Positions 20,967-31,951 of a DNA stretch of 64,000 nt are shown here, in pieces. Source of the DNA: Symsagittifera roscoffensis (lineage: Eukaryota; Xenacoelomorpha; Acoela; Convolutidae). Under the pieces are notes generated by a model. The model did not search any database. It was not told the origin of the DNA and worked only from the letters and a program-made list of their open reading frames with translations. A program made the position numbers and the translations under genes. Position 1 is the first letter of the stretch. Every line of letters begins with the position of its first letter. The stretch lies in the NCBI RefSeq assembly GCF_963678635.1, contig NC_087069.1, positions 38,002,071-38,066,070 of the forward strand, read 5' to 3'.

Positions 20967-22499
20967 ACAGATGATTGTTCATCAGATGGCATTTGGTTAT
21001 ATGCACAGTTCATATCTGCAGTTATATAATAATGTCCGCTGATTTTAAGGAGAATTAATTGTTTTGGTTCTATGGGTGATTTGCATTTTGATTCGTTAAT
21101 TAGAGAGTTTGGATTTTGTTATATAGAGAGTTTAGATATGGTCCACCTAATACTATCTTAGGAGATTCGTTTTTGGGACAAAAATGACCGGGTTTTTGAA
21201 TGTATTCCTTTTAGCTTATTGTTCTTTTTTACTAGGGAAATGATTTCATTTTTTTCAAGAACATCTAGTATTTGCAAATTGTTCAAAATCTTGTTGAATT
21301 ATTTGAGTGTTGGAAGTCAAACATTGTTAAGAAAATGGAGTTGTTTGTTTGGATAGTTCGAAATTTCAAAAGCAGGTATGAATTAGGGGTTTCTGAATAT
21401 TTTTTAGATTTTCGTTTGATTCACTTGTGATATTATTAATAAATCATTCATTGTTCAGTTTTGTTGATTGACAAAGATTGATTTGGGAGACCTAAATTTA
21501 TATTAAATGTTTAAAATTTTTTCTTGACTATGGTATAATGTTGCGTTGGTTTCGCAATGTGCGCTTAGTCCTAAAAAATTCAAAAATTGTATGGTGAATT
21601 GTTGCATATATATATAGAGCAATCCATTACGTCGATATCTGTATTTTTTAAAAAAATAATTGGGTGAAATTGTTACTCTGAAATATTTATGACTTTGAGG
21701 GATGAGGTCAGACATGTATACCTTTTGAGTGTTTTAATCATTTTATACTGTTGAACTTGGTTGATTGAACAATCATATGCACGTCCAGTTAATGGTTCGA
21801 AAATTGTCCTTTTTGTAACATAATTTTAACTAAAGTACTCTGATGAACAATTCTTTCAGTATATGCTGTTCTGCATTTGTATGAATTTCTAATGTTTCTG
21901 TGTTTTCTATCCCTGTGGGTCTGAAGTCGTTTCGTTTGTAGTTTCTACTTGATTCATTTGTCGTTGAGATTTATGTGTTTTACTTCTATAGTTATTAGAC
22001 TGTTCCTATCTGAATATTGTGATTTGTTTCGATGCGGTGATTGGGAATATATTTGTGATCTATTTTGTTAGCTATATTTTCTAGGTCCATAGTTATTAGA
22101 AATTTCGCGAGATCTGATGTTGTAAATTATATATATTGTAAGATTTATTGTTTGGGTAGTTCCGGTATCTTTTATTTGAATAACTTCTATTGCATTTATT
22201 TGGTAAAAAAATCTATTACGGTCGTATGAAGAGTTTCTTGAACAATCTTTTCAATAACATCGGTTGCTGTTAATTGAGTATGATCGATTTCTATTGTAGT
22301 TGGAGAAACTACTTCTACAAGATATAGATCTTGAAGATTAAATTCTGTACGGATTGTTTTAAGTATTTGATCGATTTTATCAGTTATGTGAAAAATACTG
22401 TGAATTTCGTCTGGTGATCGTCCACGAAAATTGTTGCAATTTGGTGATTACTATAACTAGGTGGGAGTGGTTGCCCTGAAATGTAATTAATTTGAATAG

Positions 22500-24050
22500 C
22501 TTTGTTTGGTAAGTTTTCAACTTTTTTCATGTATTACTAACAAAAATTAATCGGTTCTTCATGTTTTTGAGGGCGGTTTGATTTATGTTGTTGTTTTTGT
22601 CTGCATTCGATAATAATATGTCCGTTAACATCATTTTTTAAATGAGAGGGTTCTTTCTCTAAACTTTCAGTTCTTGTTGCGTAAATTTAGGATATGAGAG
22701 ATTTTTTATGCTAAAAGGTTATCGGAGTCTTGAATTTTTACTATCTGTGACCTATTTGTCTGAATTTTACTGAAATAATGTAAATTTAATTTTTCTGTTT
22801 CTTCTAGTTTCATTGTGATTTCAGCTTGCTCTAATTTACCAACGAGTTTTGAATTTACAAACTTTTTTTGAGCTGCGCCTTTGACTGTGGTTTGTATAAT
22901 TGCTGTACTTCTATGAACCCGATTTTGGTAAAGTGGTGTTTTTAGAGGTTATGTGCCTATAAATGCGACAGCGTTCAGGTAATTTTCTATTGAATATCAG
23001 AGTCTCTTCCTGCGGAAACCATTTGTGGTTTGTTTGACGTTATGGATAATCCACCCTGGCGGTATGGATTCATCGTCATTTGGAGTGATTTTGCTTTATT
23101 TGGTATTTGTGTAAAGTTTGTAAGCTGAGTTTTGTTAACTTCATGCTGTAAAAAATAAAGAAGTGGAATTTCATTCTCATTGAATCAGGTGGGTAACCTT
23201 GAATTTTCATTTGATAATGTGATTGTATGTTTTTATCTGGTTGTACAAAATTTTATTATAGAGAGTAGTGTTAGTGTGTTTGTCGTCGACTTTCTGAATT
23301 CATCTAGAGCTCAAAACAATCGGGTTTACAAGTACCATCTGGTTGATCTATGTCGTTTCATTGGTTTTTTCGGTGATAAGTATTGCACTGCTGTTGATTT
23401 TGATGTAAGTTCTCTTCATCGTCTGAAGAATGTGGTTGTTTCTACTGAGTTGTCTACTTTTTGAGTCAATTGTTTTGTTGAAAAAATGGGTAGTACCCAG
23501 TGCGATCTGTCTAGGGTTTTCTCTTATCAGAAAATTTATAGATTGAGTTGTTGAAATTTTTGGTGCTTGTTGATTATAATTATGTTGTTGAGTTTGATTT
23601 TGGGTTGTAATAAATAGTGATGCTATTGAATTGCAGATATGGTTATTGGTAAAAAAAATCATAATTATGTTTTGCAAATTTATTTCCTTTTGTTTATTTT
23701 GGTCTATCAAATGGACGTTTTTTAGTCATAAGTCTATATGTTCGACAATCCATGTGTGAATACTTTGGAGCTACTGATATTTTTTCTGTTGATTGTAATG
23801 TTGTTGGTGGACACGGAGTTTTATTTTTGTTATTTGGTCCTGAGAGTGCAGGACGTGTAGGTAAAATAAGTTGTTGTATTGTTTTGGGTATTTTTAAACA
23901 ATTTCTATGTTTACGAAAAATGATGTCGTTTGAATATCTCGTTGTGTTAAATTCGTAGTTCCGTTTAATTTTTTCTTGTGTATTTATGAATATTGAGTTT
24001 AAACTGTAATTGTAAGTCCTCTCTTTAAACGTTATGTTGTAAATCAAACG
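22500..24050 (-). pseudogene. Gag remnants of copy 3
   Basis: Short frames (23348-23710, 23694-24047) align with the Gag upstream region at 43937-44554: the phrases APKYS and DCRTYRLMT correspond to APKYS and DYQTYRPMT. Near 22600 a zinc-knuckle remnant keeps the final His and Cys (GHIIIECRQKQQ) but has lost the first two Cys. The intact copy shows the opposite pattern. Not functional. Confidence 0.7.
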
Positions 24051-25089
24051 TGTCGTGTCGATTGTTAATGGGGTATTTTTAACCGATCTTTGTGTACTGG
24101 GATAGTTGCAGTCGCCACACTTGAAAAATCAATTGGCAATTTAACAAATTTAACCTAGCATCATTCTGGGTCCCATAACCAATCTGTTTCGTCTGCAAGC
24201 ATTTTGTCTTTCTCAATTTGTGGCCGAAAGTTTTTTCTGGCTTGTGCACTTATATCTAAATTGTTTTGAAGGTAATCTGTAAGAAACCATGCTAGGATTC
24301 TTCGTAGATCGGTTTATTTTCTTAGTAAATTATAATTTCAGTAAGTGTTTAGCGAATGGAGTCTAAAAATTGTGAAAAAAGATTAATTTTGTCTCACTTT
24401 TGTGTGTCGAGTTGTTTGTGGTGAATATACATAGAATGTCTTCGAGACTTTTGACGTTGATTAATTTTAATCTATTCCGTTGAATTTTGTGGAAAATCTA
24501 CGTCTGTAGCATCTGTTTGCATTCGGTGTAGTGATTTGTTGGATGATTGTGGTGGTAGAATTTCGATAGTTATTACTCATTACCGGTAGATAGTGACCTA
24601 GTACTTGTCTTTGTATTTTACTTCTGGGAATTTTTGTTTACATGGACTGTTTCTTTTCCGGAACAAGTTTACGTTTAGATTGTGACAAAATTGTTCTTAT
24701 CCTCTTGCCGGGTCGCTTAGGGGTCGATGACGATTGAGAAGATACTATCATAGTAAAAATTATCGTCGTATTGGATCCTTTTTTGCGCGGTTTAACGGTT
24801 ATTTTGTAATTTTCAATAAGTCTTATTGGTTGATTCCAATTGTATATTTTTACTGGTTTTTAAATATAAGAGTTTCTTATTCTACGTTTGCCTTTTATGG
24901 AAACTGCTCTTATGACTTCTGATTCGGAAAAGTATTGTTGTTTTTCTCCTCGTTTGATTTTTTTGTGTAGCAAGACCCAAAATTTTCAAGCTTTTGTATG
25001 GTTGTTGAGTCAGATTCCAAAACAGCATTAAGTCTGCTGGAGAATTTTGTTTTTCATAATTTTTTGTTTATAATTTGATCTGGTAACTC

Positions 25090-25296
25090 CTACTTTTTGT
25101 GTGGTCTAATTACGAGATCGTATTTTGCTTCTGTATATAAATAATTTTGATGGACGATAGTTCGTTTGTTTCCCAATTTATCTCTTGAGATAAAAAAACT
25201 TACAACTTTCGTGAGACTATCCTTATCTTCGTTCGGGGCGTCATGCTGAGAAGTTTTGTGGAGAGAGTATATCAGTTCGTTAGAATGATTTTTCAC
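25090..25296 (-). pseudogene. Remnant of the basic 5' ORF in copy 3
   Basis: A 68-residue frame. Its C-terminal part (KRTIVHQNYLYTEAKYDLVIRPH) lines up with the ORF at 45359-45819, including the KYDLVI-x-PH motif and the upstream Q/R-TIV. This second occurrence argues that the small ORF before gag is a real component of the family. The frame stops after the motif, so the basic tail is not in this frame. Confidence 0.6.
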
Positions 25297-26185
25297 TGCT
25301 CTCGGGTGTTTTGTTATTTACATCTAAGTAGACTTAATCCGACTTAGTTGGGGTTTGATTTGTGATCAAGATTTGGAGATAGTATATCAATCCACAAGTT
25401 TCAGGTATAATTAGAACACAAAGAGATCGTTAGATACATTTTTAATTCTAACTGGTTCTAAGATTTACCCTAAGTCTGCATCAATTAAGAGGTTGGGGTC
25501 AACTTAAGGATGAGTAATCGAAGGTTTTCACTGTTAAGCTTAATTTGAATGGATAGTTAGTTGGAAATTCTTCAGTTGATCCTGGGTCGTAGATGACAAA
25601 GGTATGGAAATTGAATCGACGGTTGAGGTCGTTAGACACTAGTTCTAAGAGGTGGGGTAAAAAAAATTCTAATTGATCCAAGGAAAGTTTTGGTGATCAA
25701 AATTTACAAAAATTACATTTGTGAATAAAAATTACGTGTTTTAGATTTAAGGTTTAAAGGTCCAAGGATAGCTTTGATGATCTTGATTGTATAGGAATAA
25801 AATTAAGTTTTAAATTAAACAAAGTAGGCCTTGATAGGATTTAGTTGAAATGAAATGATTTCAAAAATGGTTAGAATTTAATTTTTAAATGAGGTAATTG
25901 GTTTTAAATCAATTTTATTTGTTTACGGTGATATGGAACAATAACAGAAAAAATCCTCGAGGAGCAAGGAAGTTTTTATTTTCATAAAAATTATCATGAT
26001 TGCCTAAAAAACTAATTTTTTGTGTTTTCTATTTATCTTAAATGAGAAAGTTAACGTTTTTTCAAAACTACTGCAAATTTGAAAGTTATGAGGTAGACGG
26101 AAAATTTGTAGTCGACTGGGTATGTATATGATTAATATTTATTCATCGTGATGAGAAAACAAAAACAAAACATAAAATAACAATT

Positions 26186-26478
26186 ACCCTACAAACACTT
26201 AACATAAGTATCTTGCCTTTCAAGTGACAGGTGGGAAGTTTGAACGAATAATCAACATTTCACAAAATTTCCAAATCAGTTCAGAAATTTGTATATATTT
26301 TAAAGTACGATGAGTGAGGTTGCTTAGGTTTTGTAATGGGAGTTTGGAAGAGAACTGCGTCACGCGCATGTATGATTTGCTTCAGCGGAGAGCATTAAAT
26401 TTCCAAGATTGTGATATACATTTTATGTTTCGACGATAACCCAAGCATTTTTTTACAGAGAAACACAGGCCAAAAAGT
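26186..26478. repeat. Direct repeat, right copy
   Basis: Partner of 19441-19745. It interrupts the leader homology of copy 3 (which ends near 26.1 kb) before the LTR-like sequence at 26648. It therefore probably entered after copy 3 had inserted, or it marks a recombination boundary. Confidence 0.75.
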
Positions 26479-26647
26479 CTTTTCAGTTGCTCCTTGTGGC
26501 TCTATATCAACGATCAAAAAACTAATCAAAAGGTAACATCAGCTCTTTATTACAATTCTTCCTCGAAGAAAAACTTGAACAGTATCAAAAAGCAGAAACT
26601 AATTAGGTTTTGCGTAGCTTAAGCTTTTCAAAAAATGAAAACTGTTG

Positions 26648-27016
26648 AGTTTAAATTCCGGGTGGCTTTCACATAGAGTAATTTCGGAAAGTGTTTACCG
26701 TCTGTTCGTCACGCTAACTTATTTTCGGCTGGATCAATTCGGGCAACTTCTTAGTCTAATACCGATCCTAATCTTACTCTTATATTTCCTAGTCTCAATA
26801 GATCTAGTATTGCGAGGTTATAATCAAGAAAGAGCTACTGTTTGCTAAGTTAAACTTATTTTTCTCTGGCCTAAACAATAAATAGTTTCAGTTTTACAAT
26901 TTTGTGCAAGTTATAGTAATGGATCATGATTAGTTGGTTAGTTCTAAGTGTTTTAGAGCGATATATATCAATAATATAATTGGAGATAGAAAAAACTTGT
27001 TTTGAACTGGTTGCAC
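26648..27016 (-). repeat. LTR-like remnant, probably the 5' LTR of copy 3
   Basis: It shares with the 47 kb LTR the stretch around CATAGAGTAATTTCGG, CGTCTGTTCGTCACGCTA and CTTAGTCTAATACCGATCCTAATCTTACTC, and ends in GAACTGGTT. It lies to the right of copy 3's leader, as a 5' LTR of a minus-strand element should. The middle is diverged. Confidence 0.7.
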
Positions 27017-27596
27017 TGTGACTTTTTGAAGTTTGAACAGCGAATGCAAATTAGGTTAAAAAACAGAACTTGTAGTAATAAAATATTAATCTCATCTAAT
27101 TCTACCAGTGTGCCGCCTTCATGTGGTTAATAACACCGCCTTCAAATAACACAATTCCAAGCTCACGTCAACAAGGAATGCAGATTGCTTGCGAAGCCTG
27201 GCTTTCGGTTTCCACCTCCTCATTCCGGCTTTATCCCGATGTACTTGATTTCCGTGTAATAAACCGAGAAGAGCAATTAAGCGAGTGTTCGTTTCATGCA
27301 TAAGGGCGAGCTCATTTCAGTTCCAATTAACTTGCGAGTCTCAAAGACTTCTATTGCCCACACACCTCAATATCCTGTTTTTTGTATGCCAGTTACAAAA
27401 GCTCTAATCCTTCAGCTCAAAACAATTTCCACCCAATGGTTCAAAAATATCTAAGAAATTACTGAGTAATCAGCAAACTCATAAAAAGAAACACCATTAA
27501 AAACTCGAAAAAAAAACTGATGGCATCAAACCTTTCAACACTTTTAACCCCTTTAACTCAAATTTACTAATACAATGAACAATTTTACAATTCAAT
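27017..27596. other. Intronic stretch with a GC-richer patch at 27110-27310
   Basis: The patch is open for about 60 codons on both strands but shows no recognisable domain. The rest is plain AT-rich sequence. It may be a fragment of an unidentified repeat or a lost exon. Confidence 0.3.
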
Positions 27597-27920
27597 CAGG
27601 GGCGGATTTAGGGGGGAGCGGGGGTGGGCGGACGCCCCCTTCTCAGGGATTCGACCCCCTGCCGACCCAAAGGGTCCCCCCTTTGATACTTTTTCAGAAA
27701 TCAATTTTTGGCCGACCGACCCTAAAATTTTTCTAAAGGCGCCTTCGGCGCCAATATATACTTACTTTGAGGTGGGAGCGCGCGCCGAAAAAACGCAATT
27801 TTTTGGTCAACATTTTCCAAAAAGTGCCTAAAAACGCCTTTTTCGACTGTTTTTTCAAATTTTTGCCTGCGGCGCAGAAAATTTTGCCGAAAAAGGGACC
27901 AAACAATTCATTTTCCACTC
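27597..27920. mobile_element. Third GGCGGAT-TAG element, inverted and truncated
   Basis: It begins with CAGGGGCGGATTTAGG, the same terminal repeat as the copies at 14.8 and 17.2 kb, and runs in the opposite orientation. The interior is GC-rich with inverted GCGC/GGCGCC motifs (GGCGCCTTCGGCGCC). The far terminal repeat is missing near 27920. Confidence 0.6.
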
Positions 27921-28127
27921 AGACTCTGAGCCAATGACAGCAAATCATCCACTGCCCATTTCATCAATAGGGACAGTAGTTTAGTGATACGTTGCCATTC
28001 AATGAGCTATGATCGATAAAGCAAGTATAAGAATTGTCTAATATTTTCTGTTATTATCAAAATTGCATCATGATTGATTCTGATTGGATTAATTAACAAA
28101 TCTGAAAATAAAATCTATAAATTCAAA

Positions 28128-28133
28128 CATTAT
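28128..28133. repeat. Candidate target-site duplication, left (CATTAT)
   Basis: CATTAT lies directly left of the 3' LTR. The same six bases lie at 47473-47478, one base beyond the 5' LTR. This fits a target duplication of 5-6 bp from one insertion event spanning the ~19.3 kb element. Confidence 0.6.
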
Positions 28134-28540
28134 TGAAATAAAACCGATGTGGTTAACTCATAGAGTAATTTCGGATAGGGTACACCGTCTGCTCGTCACG
28201 CTATCTTATTTTCGGCCGGATAGATTCGTGCAACTTCTTAGTCTAATACCGATCCTAATCTTACTCTTATACTATCTAGTTTCAGGTTGTTTAACGAGTC
28301 TCTGCTAGGCTCAATAGATCTAGGGTATACTGGTTTATTGCGGCAGCTGAAGTTCTCTTGGAGAGGCAACTAATTTTTAAGTTAAATTCAAATCTCTCTG
28401 GTGCTGAAATTACAAGTAATTTCAGCACTTACAAATAAGTGGGTTGTTAGTTAGATGGATTGTGATTGGTTAATATTAAATATTTTACAGTGGTAAAATA
28501 TCCAATTTATCCAATTACAAAAAGTAGTTTAGATCAGGTT
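28134..28540 (-). repeat. 3' LTR of copy 1
   Basis: 403-407 bp. It starts TGAAATAAAACCGATG on the plus strand and ends TTTAGATCA(GGTT). Conserved internal features are CGTCACGCTATCTTATTTTCG and the inverted pair GTGCTGAAAT/ATTTCAGCAC around 28402-28430. The end by the internal region is uncertain by 4 bases, because AACC is shared by all copies. Confidence 0.85.
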
Positions 28541-30141
28541 CAACCCATCCGGGTTTTACAGAGTTTTTTAGAATTATCTTTCGGCAATTTGAAGGATGGA
28601 TGATGAACGTTGGTATTTGGCAAATATCATATTCTTGTTCGGTTCCTCTTGGAGAAGAAGTTACAGGACGCTGGAATTAGGGACATAAAATCGTTGCGTC
28701 GTCTTTTAATAACGACTGTGATCCCCAATGAAATCAATCTGATTTCAAAATGATTTGCTATGACGGGTTTTTCTGTATTACGTAGAGAACTTGTTTTGTG
28801 TGCAACCTCGTCTGGGAATGGCGTGGAGATCGTGTGTGGAAGGGATGCCTCTTAACTCGGATCTTTACGTATACTTGAACATCGAGGTGGTCATTGGTCT
28901 AGTTCAATGAAGTCCTTTTCTGCGAAGTCAAGTCGTACTCTAAATCCTTTGAGTTGTGATTGTGGACGGCATGTCGGTTGTGCTAAGCCATTCTTTTGTT
29001 CGAGTGTGATGGGATCATTTAGTCTTTGGATGTTCGTCATTGTTGTTGTGTATTGATCTATATACTGCAAAGTATGATTTACATTTTATAAAATTCTGTT
29101 AATCCAATTTTTTAATCATGATTTTAGTTAATCGTTTTCACAAAAGCGTTTTGTTTTAGTTTGGTTATTTTGAAGAGTTACTCACCCTTGAGTACCTCTT
29201 ATTAAAAATAGAAGTGTGGTCACAAAGCGTGGATGTAGTGCGGTGGGTTAGGCCGGCTATAGAGCATGCTCAGGACGTCCTTTTCTGGTGGGTTAGGCCA
29301 GGAGTGGGAGTATGATTGCGTGCTGTTTCTTTGAGAGGTCCTGTTTTGTGATAACGTTTTATGTTGGGTTTATGTTGTCTTTCTTATGTTACTTTGGTCG
29401 TGTCCTTTTTTCAAAAATCAAATTGTTTTTTGTATGGGTTTGTCTTGCGACTTTTTTGTGTTTTATTATTTCTTTCTTAGACTTTATAAAAGTCTTCAAA
29501 AGAAAAAATTATCCAGTTTTAAACTGGGTTAATCCGGTTTGGGTACCGTTGGTTTTCTTTTCTTAGTCATGCTGTTATTTTATGATTTGTGGCGTTTAGT
29601 AAGCTGCGTTGGTTAGTTTGGTTTAGTATATAATTCCTTTCCAACCGGGTTAAAGGAAAGTTTGGAACTTGTTATCGTGTGTTAGAGTTGTTGAGTGTGA
29701 AAACTTGAAACTTAAAATCATTATTTAAACAATTCTTCGTGGGCGAGCTGTGCGTGTTTGGATAGAAGTCTTGTGCGAGTGAATTAAAATATCAAAAGGT
29801 TAGTACTGTTTTCTCATTTTATCAATTTATTGCATAGAATTTGAATTTTACTGCGTTTGGGGGAAATTTTAAATTATAAATTTTCATCGTAATTAATTTT
29901 ACTGCTTCATGGGGAAATAATTTATAGATGAAATTACTACATTTGGTATGAACTTTGTTACATTATATAGTGCAAGAAATTAATGAATCTTAAGAGAATT
30001 TAACAAGTTTGTAATTTTATTTTTCTTTTCTGTTTTGTAGGTGATCGTGGTGTGAAGACTAGAAATATAAATGAAACATTAATAATAAAAAACGGTTAGT
30101 ACTAATTTAAATTTATTAGTGAAGAGTATTTTAAATTATAC
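28541..30141. other. 3' noncoding region of copy 1
   Basis: About 1.6 kb between the last ORF and the 3' LTR, with no supported gene. It is homologous to 53.5-54.9, 56.8-58.2 and 59.95-61.2 kb. It contains the GC-rich, tRNA-like motif at 29228-29285. The hydrophobic plus-strand frame at 29312-29566 is a T-rich artefact. Confidence 0.7.
29228..29285 (+). other. tRNA-like GC-rich motif (also at 54204, 57480 and 60392)
   Basis: GCGTGGATGTAGTGCGGTGG, then GTTAGGCCGGCTATAGAGCATGCTCAGGACGTCC, stands out in AT-rich surroundings and recurs in all four 3' ends. It resembles the 5' half of an alanine-type tRNA (GGATGTAGC...GTGG.TTAG...GAGCATGC). The T-arm and a clear B box are missing. It may be the head of an old SINE carried by the element. 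Confidence 0.35.
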
Positions 30142-31062
30142 TTACCTGATAATCGTCTGGGAAAAGCCGTGGGGGAAGATGTCGTGTATCATATCTGATG
30201 TTGTTAGTAGTTTGGCTAGTATGCGAATGATGTTTTTAGTTTGGAGCAGTGGCCAAAGCAATTGAAGTGCTTTAATGGTTTTTATTTCTTCGGTGCCTAC
30301 TGCAAACTCGTAAGGTGTGTTTTGAATGAGGTTATATGTTTTGTGATTATATTTAGTATTGTGAATGAATTCTAATATTGGTATTTCTATAGGCTGGATA
30401 AATTCATGCGGGATAAGGAAGGGTCTGGGTTCTTCGGCGTTAAAGGTCTTCGTGATGGGGCAAAATATATACATTTGGGTTACTGGGTCATAGTTGCGAA
30501 GGATGCCGTGGAGGTTAGTATCTTTGATGCAATACGTAAAATTAAGGAAAAATGGTGAAGTGTTTTTTGAGTTAAGAAGCTGAAAACGATAGTGAGGTTG
30601 TCTTGATGGGGTATACAAATCAAAATGATTTTGGATAAAACGATAGTATGTATATGTGTGGGTTTGTTTAGTGCGTAACATAATATCGTGGGAGCAGTGC
30701 AAATTGCGTTCATGTGGTGAAAGAAAGTGAAAGGTTAGTGAAAATAACTGAAATTTGTCATGGAAACTTTCGTAAGCTTGAATGTCAGCTAGTGATTTGG
30801 AAATGATGTGATCATATTTTCTATCAAAATTATTAAGTGTGAATACGTATGATGTTTTGATGAAAAATTTTTCTGTTAGTTGTGGGTTAGCGAAGCGGTC
30901 TTCATCTAAAAAATGGTCTTGATCAGAATGGATGATATTATGGTCGTAAAATTCTATTGTAAATTCGTTAGCTCGGGGTGCAGTGAATGTTTTTAGTAAT
31001 TGTTTATATCCTACGTAAGTAAATTGTCTAGGTGTTAGTGTTGTAGTGAGTCTATATAACAT
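30142..31062 (-). CDS. Unknown C-terminal protein, structured part
   Basis: 306 residues, rich in His, Phe, Tyr and Asn, with no membrane segment. It aligns residue by residue with fragments in the other copy at 61406-61627 and 61767-62003. Conserved blocks are CSHDIMLRTK (RSHEVMLRTK there), HTYTYY, KYNHK and KALQLL (RTLQLL there). Conservation in the protein frame between two diverged copies suggests selection. It overlaps the preceding ORF by 11 bases in another frame. In the second copy the two parts are in one frame, so the break here is probably an indel. I do not recognise the family. Confidence 0.7.
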   Translation of the reverse strand: MLYRLTTTLTPRQFTYVGYKQLLKTFTAPRANEFTIEFYDHNIIHSDQDHFLDEDRFANPQLTEKFFIKTSYVFTLNNFDRKYDHIISKSLADIQAYESFHDKFQLFSLTFHFLSPHERNLHCSHDIMLRTKQTHTYTYYRFIQNHFDLYTPSRQPHYRFQLLNSKNTSPFFLNFTYCIKDTNLHGILRNYDPVTQMYIFCPITKTFNAEEPRPFLIPHEFIQPIEIPILEFIHNTKYNHKTYNLIQNTPYEFAVGTEEIKTIKALQLLWPLLQTKNIIRILAKLLTTSDMIHDIFPHGFSQTIIR

Positions 31063-31951
31063 GTCTTTGTTTTTTTTCTATGTCGTCATGAGTATTAGTT
31101 AGTGGTAGGCAAAGGGGGTTAGTAAAATGATAATAAGCTGTCCAATGAAGTGTTGGCATTAAAACATGTTCATCTACAAAACTACGTGTGTCATTAGTAT
31201 CGTTAGGTGTGTTTAATCTATATTGTGGAAATGAGGGTAAGGTGATTGCAAGAAAATTTTTCGTGTTGGTGTGTTGCGGGTGATTAATATATTCGCAGGC
31301 TGTTCCGGGTTTGGTCGGGAATGGGTGATTCGGGAATTTTCGTTTAAAAGTGCGATAAGCTCGGTTAGTACTACTAGGTGTTTCGGTGGATGTGGATGAT
31401 TGTGCTAATGATGCAGTGTAAGCTGAGGAGGGTGTAGGAGTAGGTGGGTTTGCGGATTCTATTGTGGATGACAGTTGATGTATTGTGAGGGTGTTAGGGT
31501 GTATTAACTGTTGTTGTAAGGTAATAAAATTATCGAGTTCCTGGGAAATTTGGGGGGTATCTGGAGAATTATTATATGATCGGTCGGAGTGAAGTGGAGA
31601 GTAAGTTGGGGTCACTTGCGAAGCATAAGAAGGAGTGGAAACGGATGGGAGTGAATTATTTGATGGGATTGGTTGAAAAGGGGGTTTTGAAAAAACTGAG
31701 GAGTTGGTCTGATTATTACTTGATGGAGATGGTTCGGAGTCTGCAAATTCGTCAGGGGTTTCTACATTAGGGTTATTAAGTTGTGAGATAGAGTATAAAA
31801 CTGAAATATCTGAGTTAGTATCAGAATTCGTGCTTGATGATATATTAATAATAGGAAAATCGGGTGGTGGGAAAGCAAAAAGTGGAATTATTGGGATTTT
31901 GGAGGTTGGCTGGGTGGGAATTTGAGCGATGTAAGGATCCAAGTTGTCGGC
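31052..31951 (-). CDS. Unknown C-terminal protein, Ser/Thr/Pro/Asn-rich part
   Basis: About 300 codons, directly in frame after the TGA that ends the envelope-like frame (31952-31954). There is no ATG until about residue 260, so normal initiation here is not possible. Residues 30-190 are low complexity. From about 195 on the sequence is ordered (RTFKRKFPNHPFPTKPG, then HPQHTNTK). The second copy has matching pieces at 62161-62421 and 62498-63057. It may be a cytoplasmic or matrix-like extension made by readthrough, or a separate protein from a spliced RNA. Confidence 0.65.
   Translation of the reverse strand, partial: ADNLDPYIAQIPTQPTSKIPIIPLFAFPPPDFPIINISSSTNSDTNSDISVLYSISQLNNPNVETPDEFADSEPSPSSNNQTNSSVFSKPPFQPIPSNNSLPSVSTPSYASQVTPTYSPLHSDRSYNNSPDTPQISQELDNFITLQQQLIHPNTLTIHQLSSTIESANPPTPTPSSAYTASLAQSSTSTETPSSTNRAYRTFKRKFPNHPFPTKPGTACEYINHPQHTNTKNFLAITLPSFPQYRLNTPNDTNDTRSFVDEHVLMPTLHWTAYYHFTNPLCLPLTNTHDDIEKKQRHVI

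Larger units (their letters stand above)
20041..26160 (-). mobile_element. Decayed second-family copy (copy 3): RNase H to leader
   Basis: Read right to left: leader (25330-26100), basic ORF remnant (25090-25296), Gag (about 22500-24700), protease/RT (about 20500-22500), and a truncated RNase H end at 20041 that matches 38881. All frames have many stops and frameshifts. There is no integrase or envelope part, so the 3' half is missing. Divergence from the 28-47 kb copy is much higher than between that copy's LTRs, so copy 3 is older. Confidence 0.85.

Noticed and set aside
31070-31090. A-run slippery site at the junction of the two parts of the unknown protein
   Set aside because: A -1 shift from the A run does not lead into the next frame, and the second copy has both parts in one frame, so a simple indel explains it.
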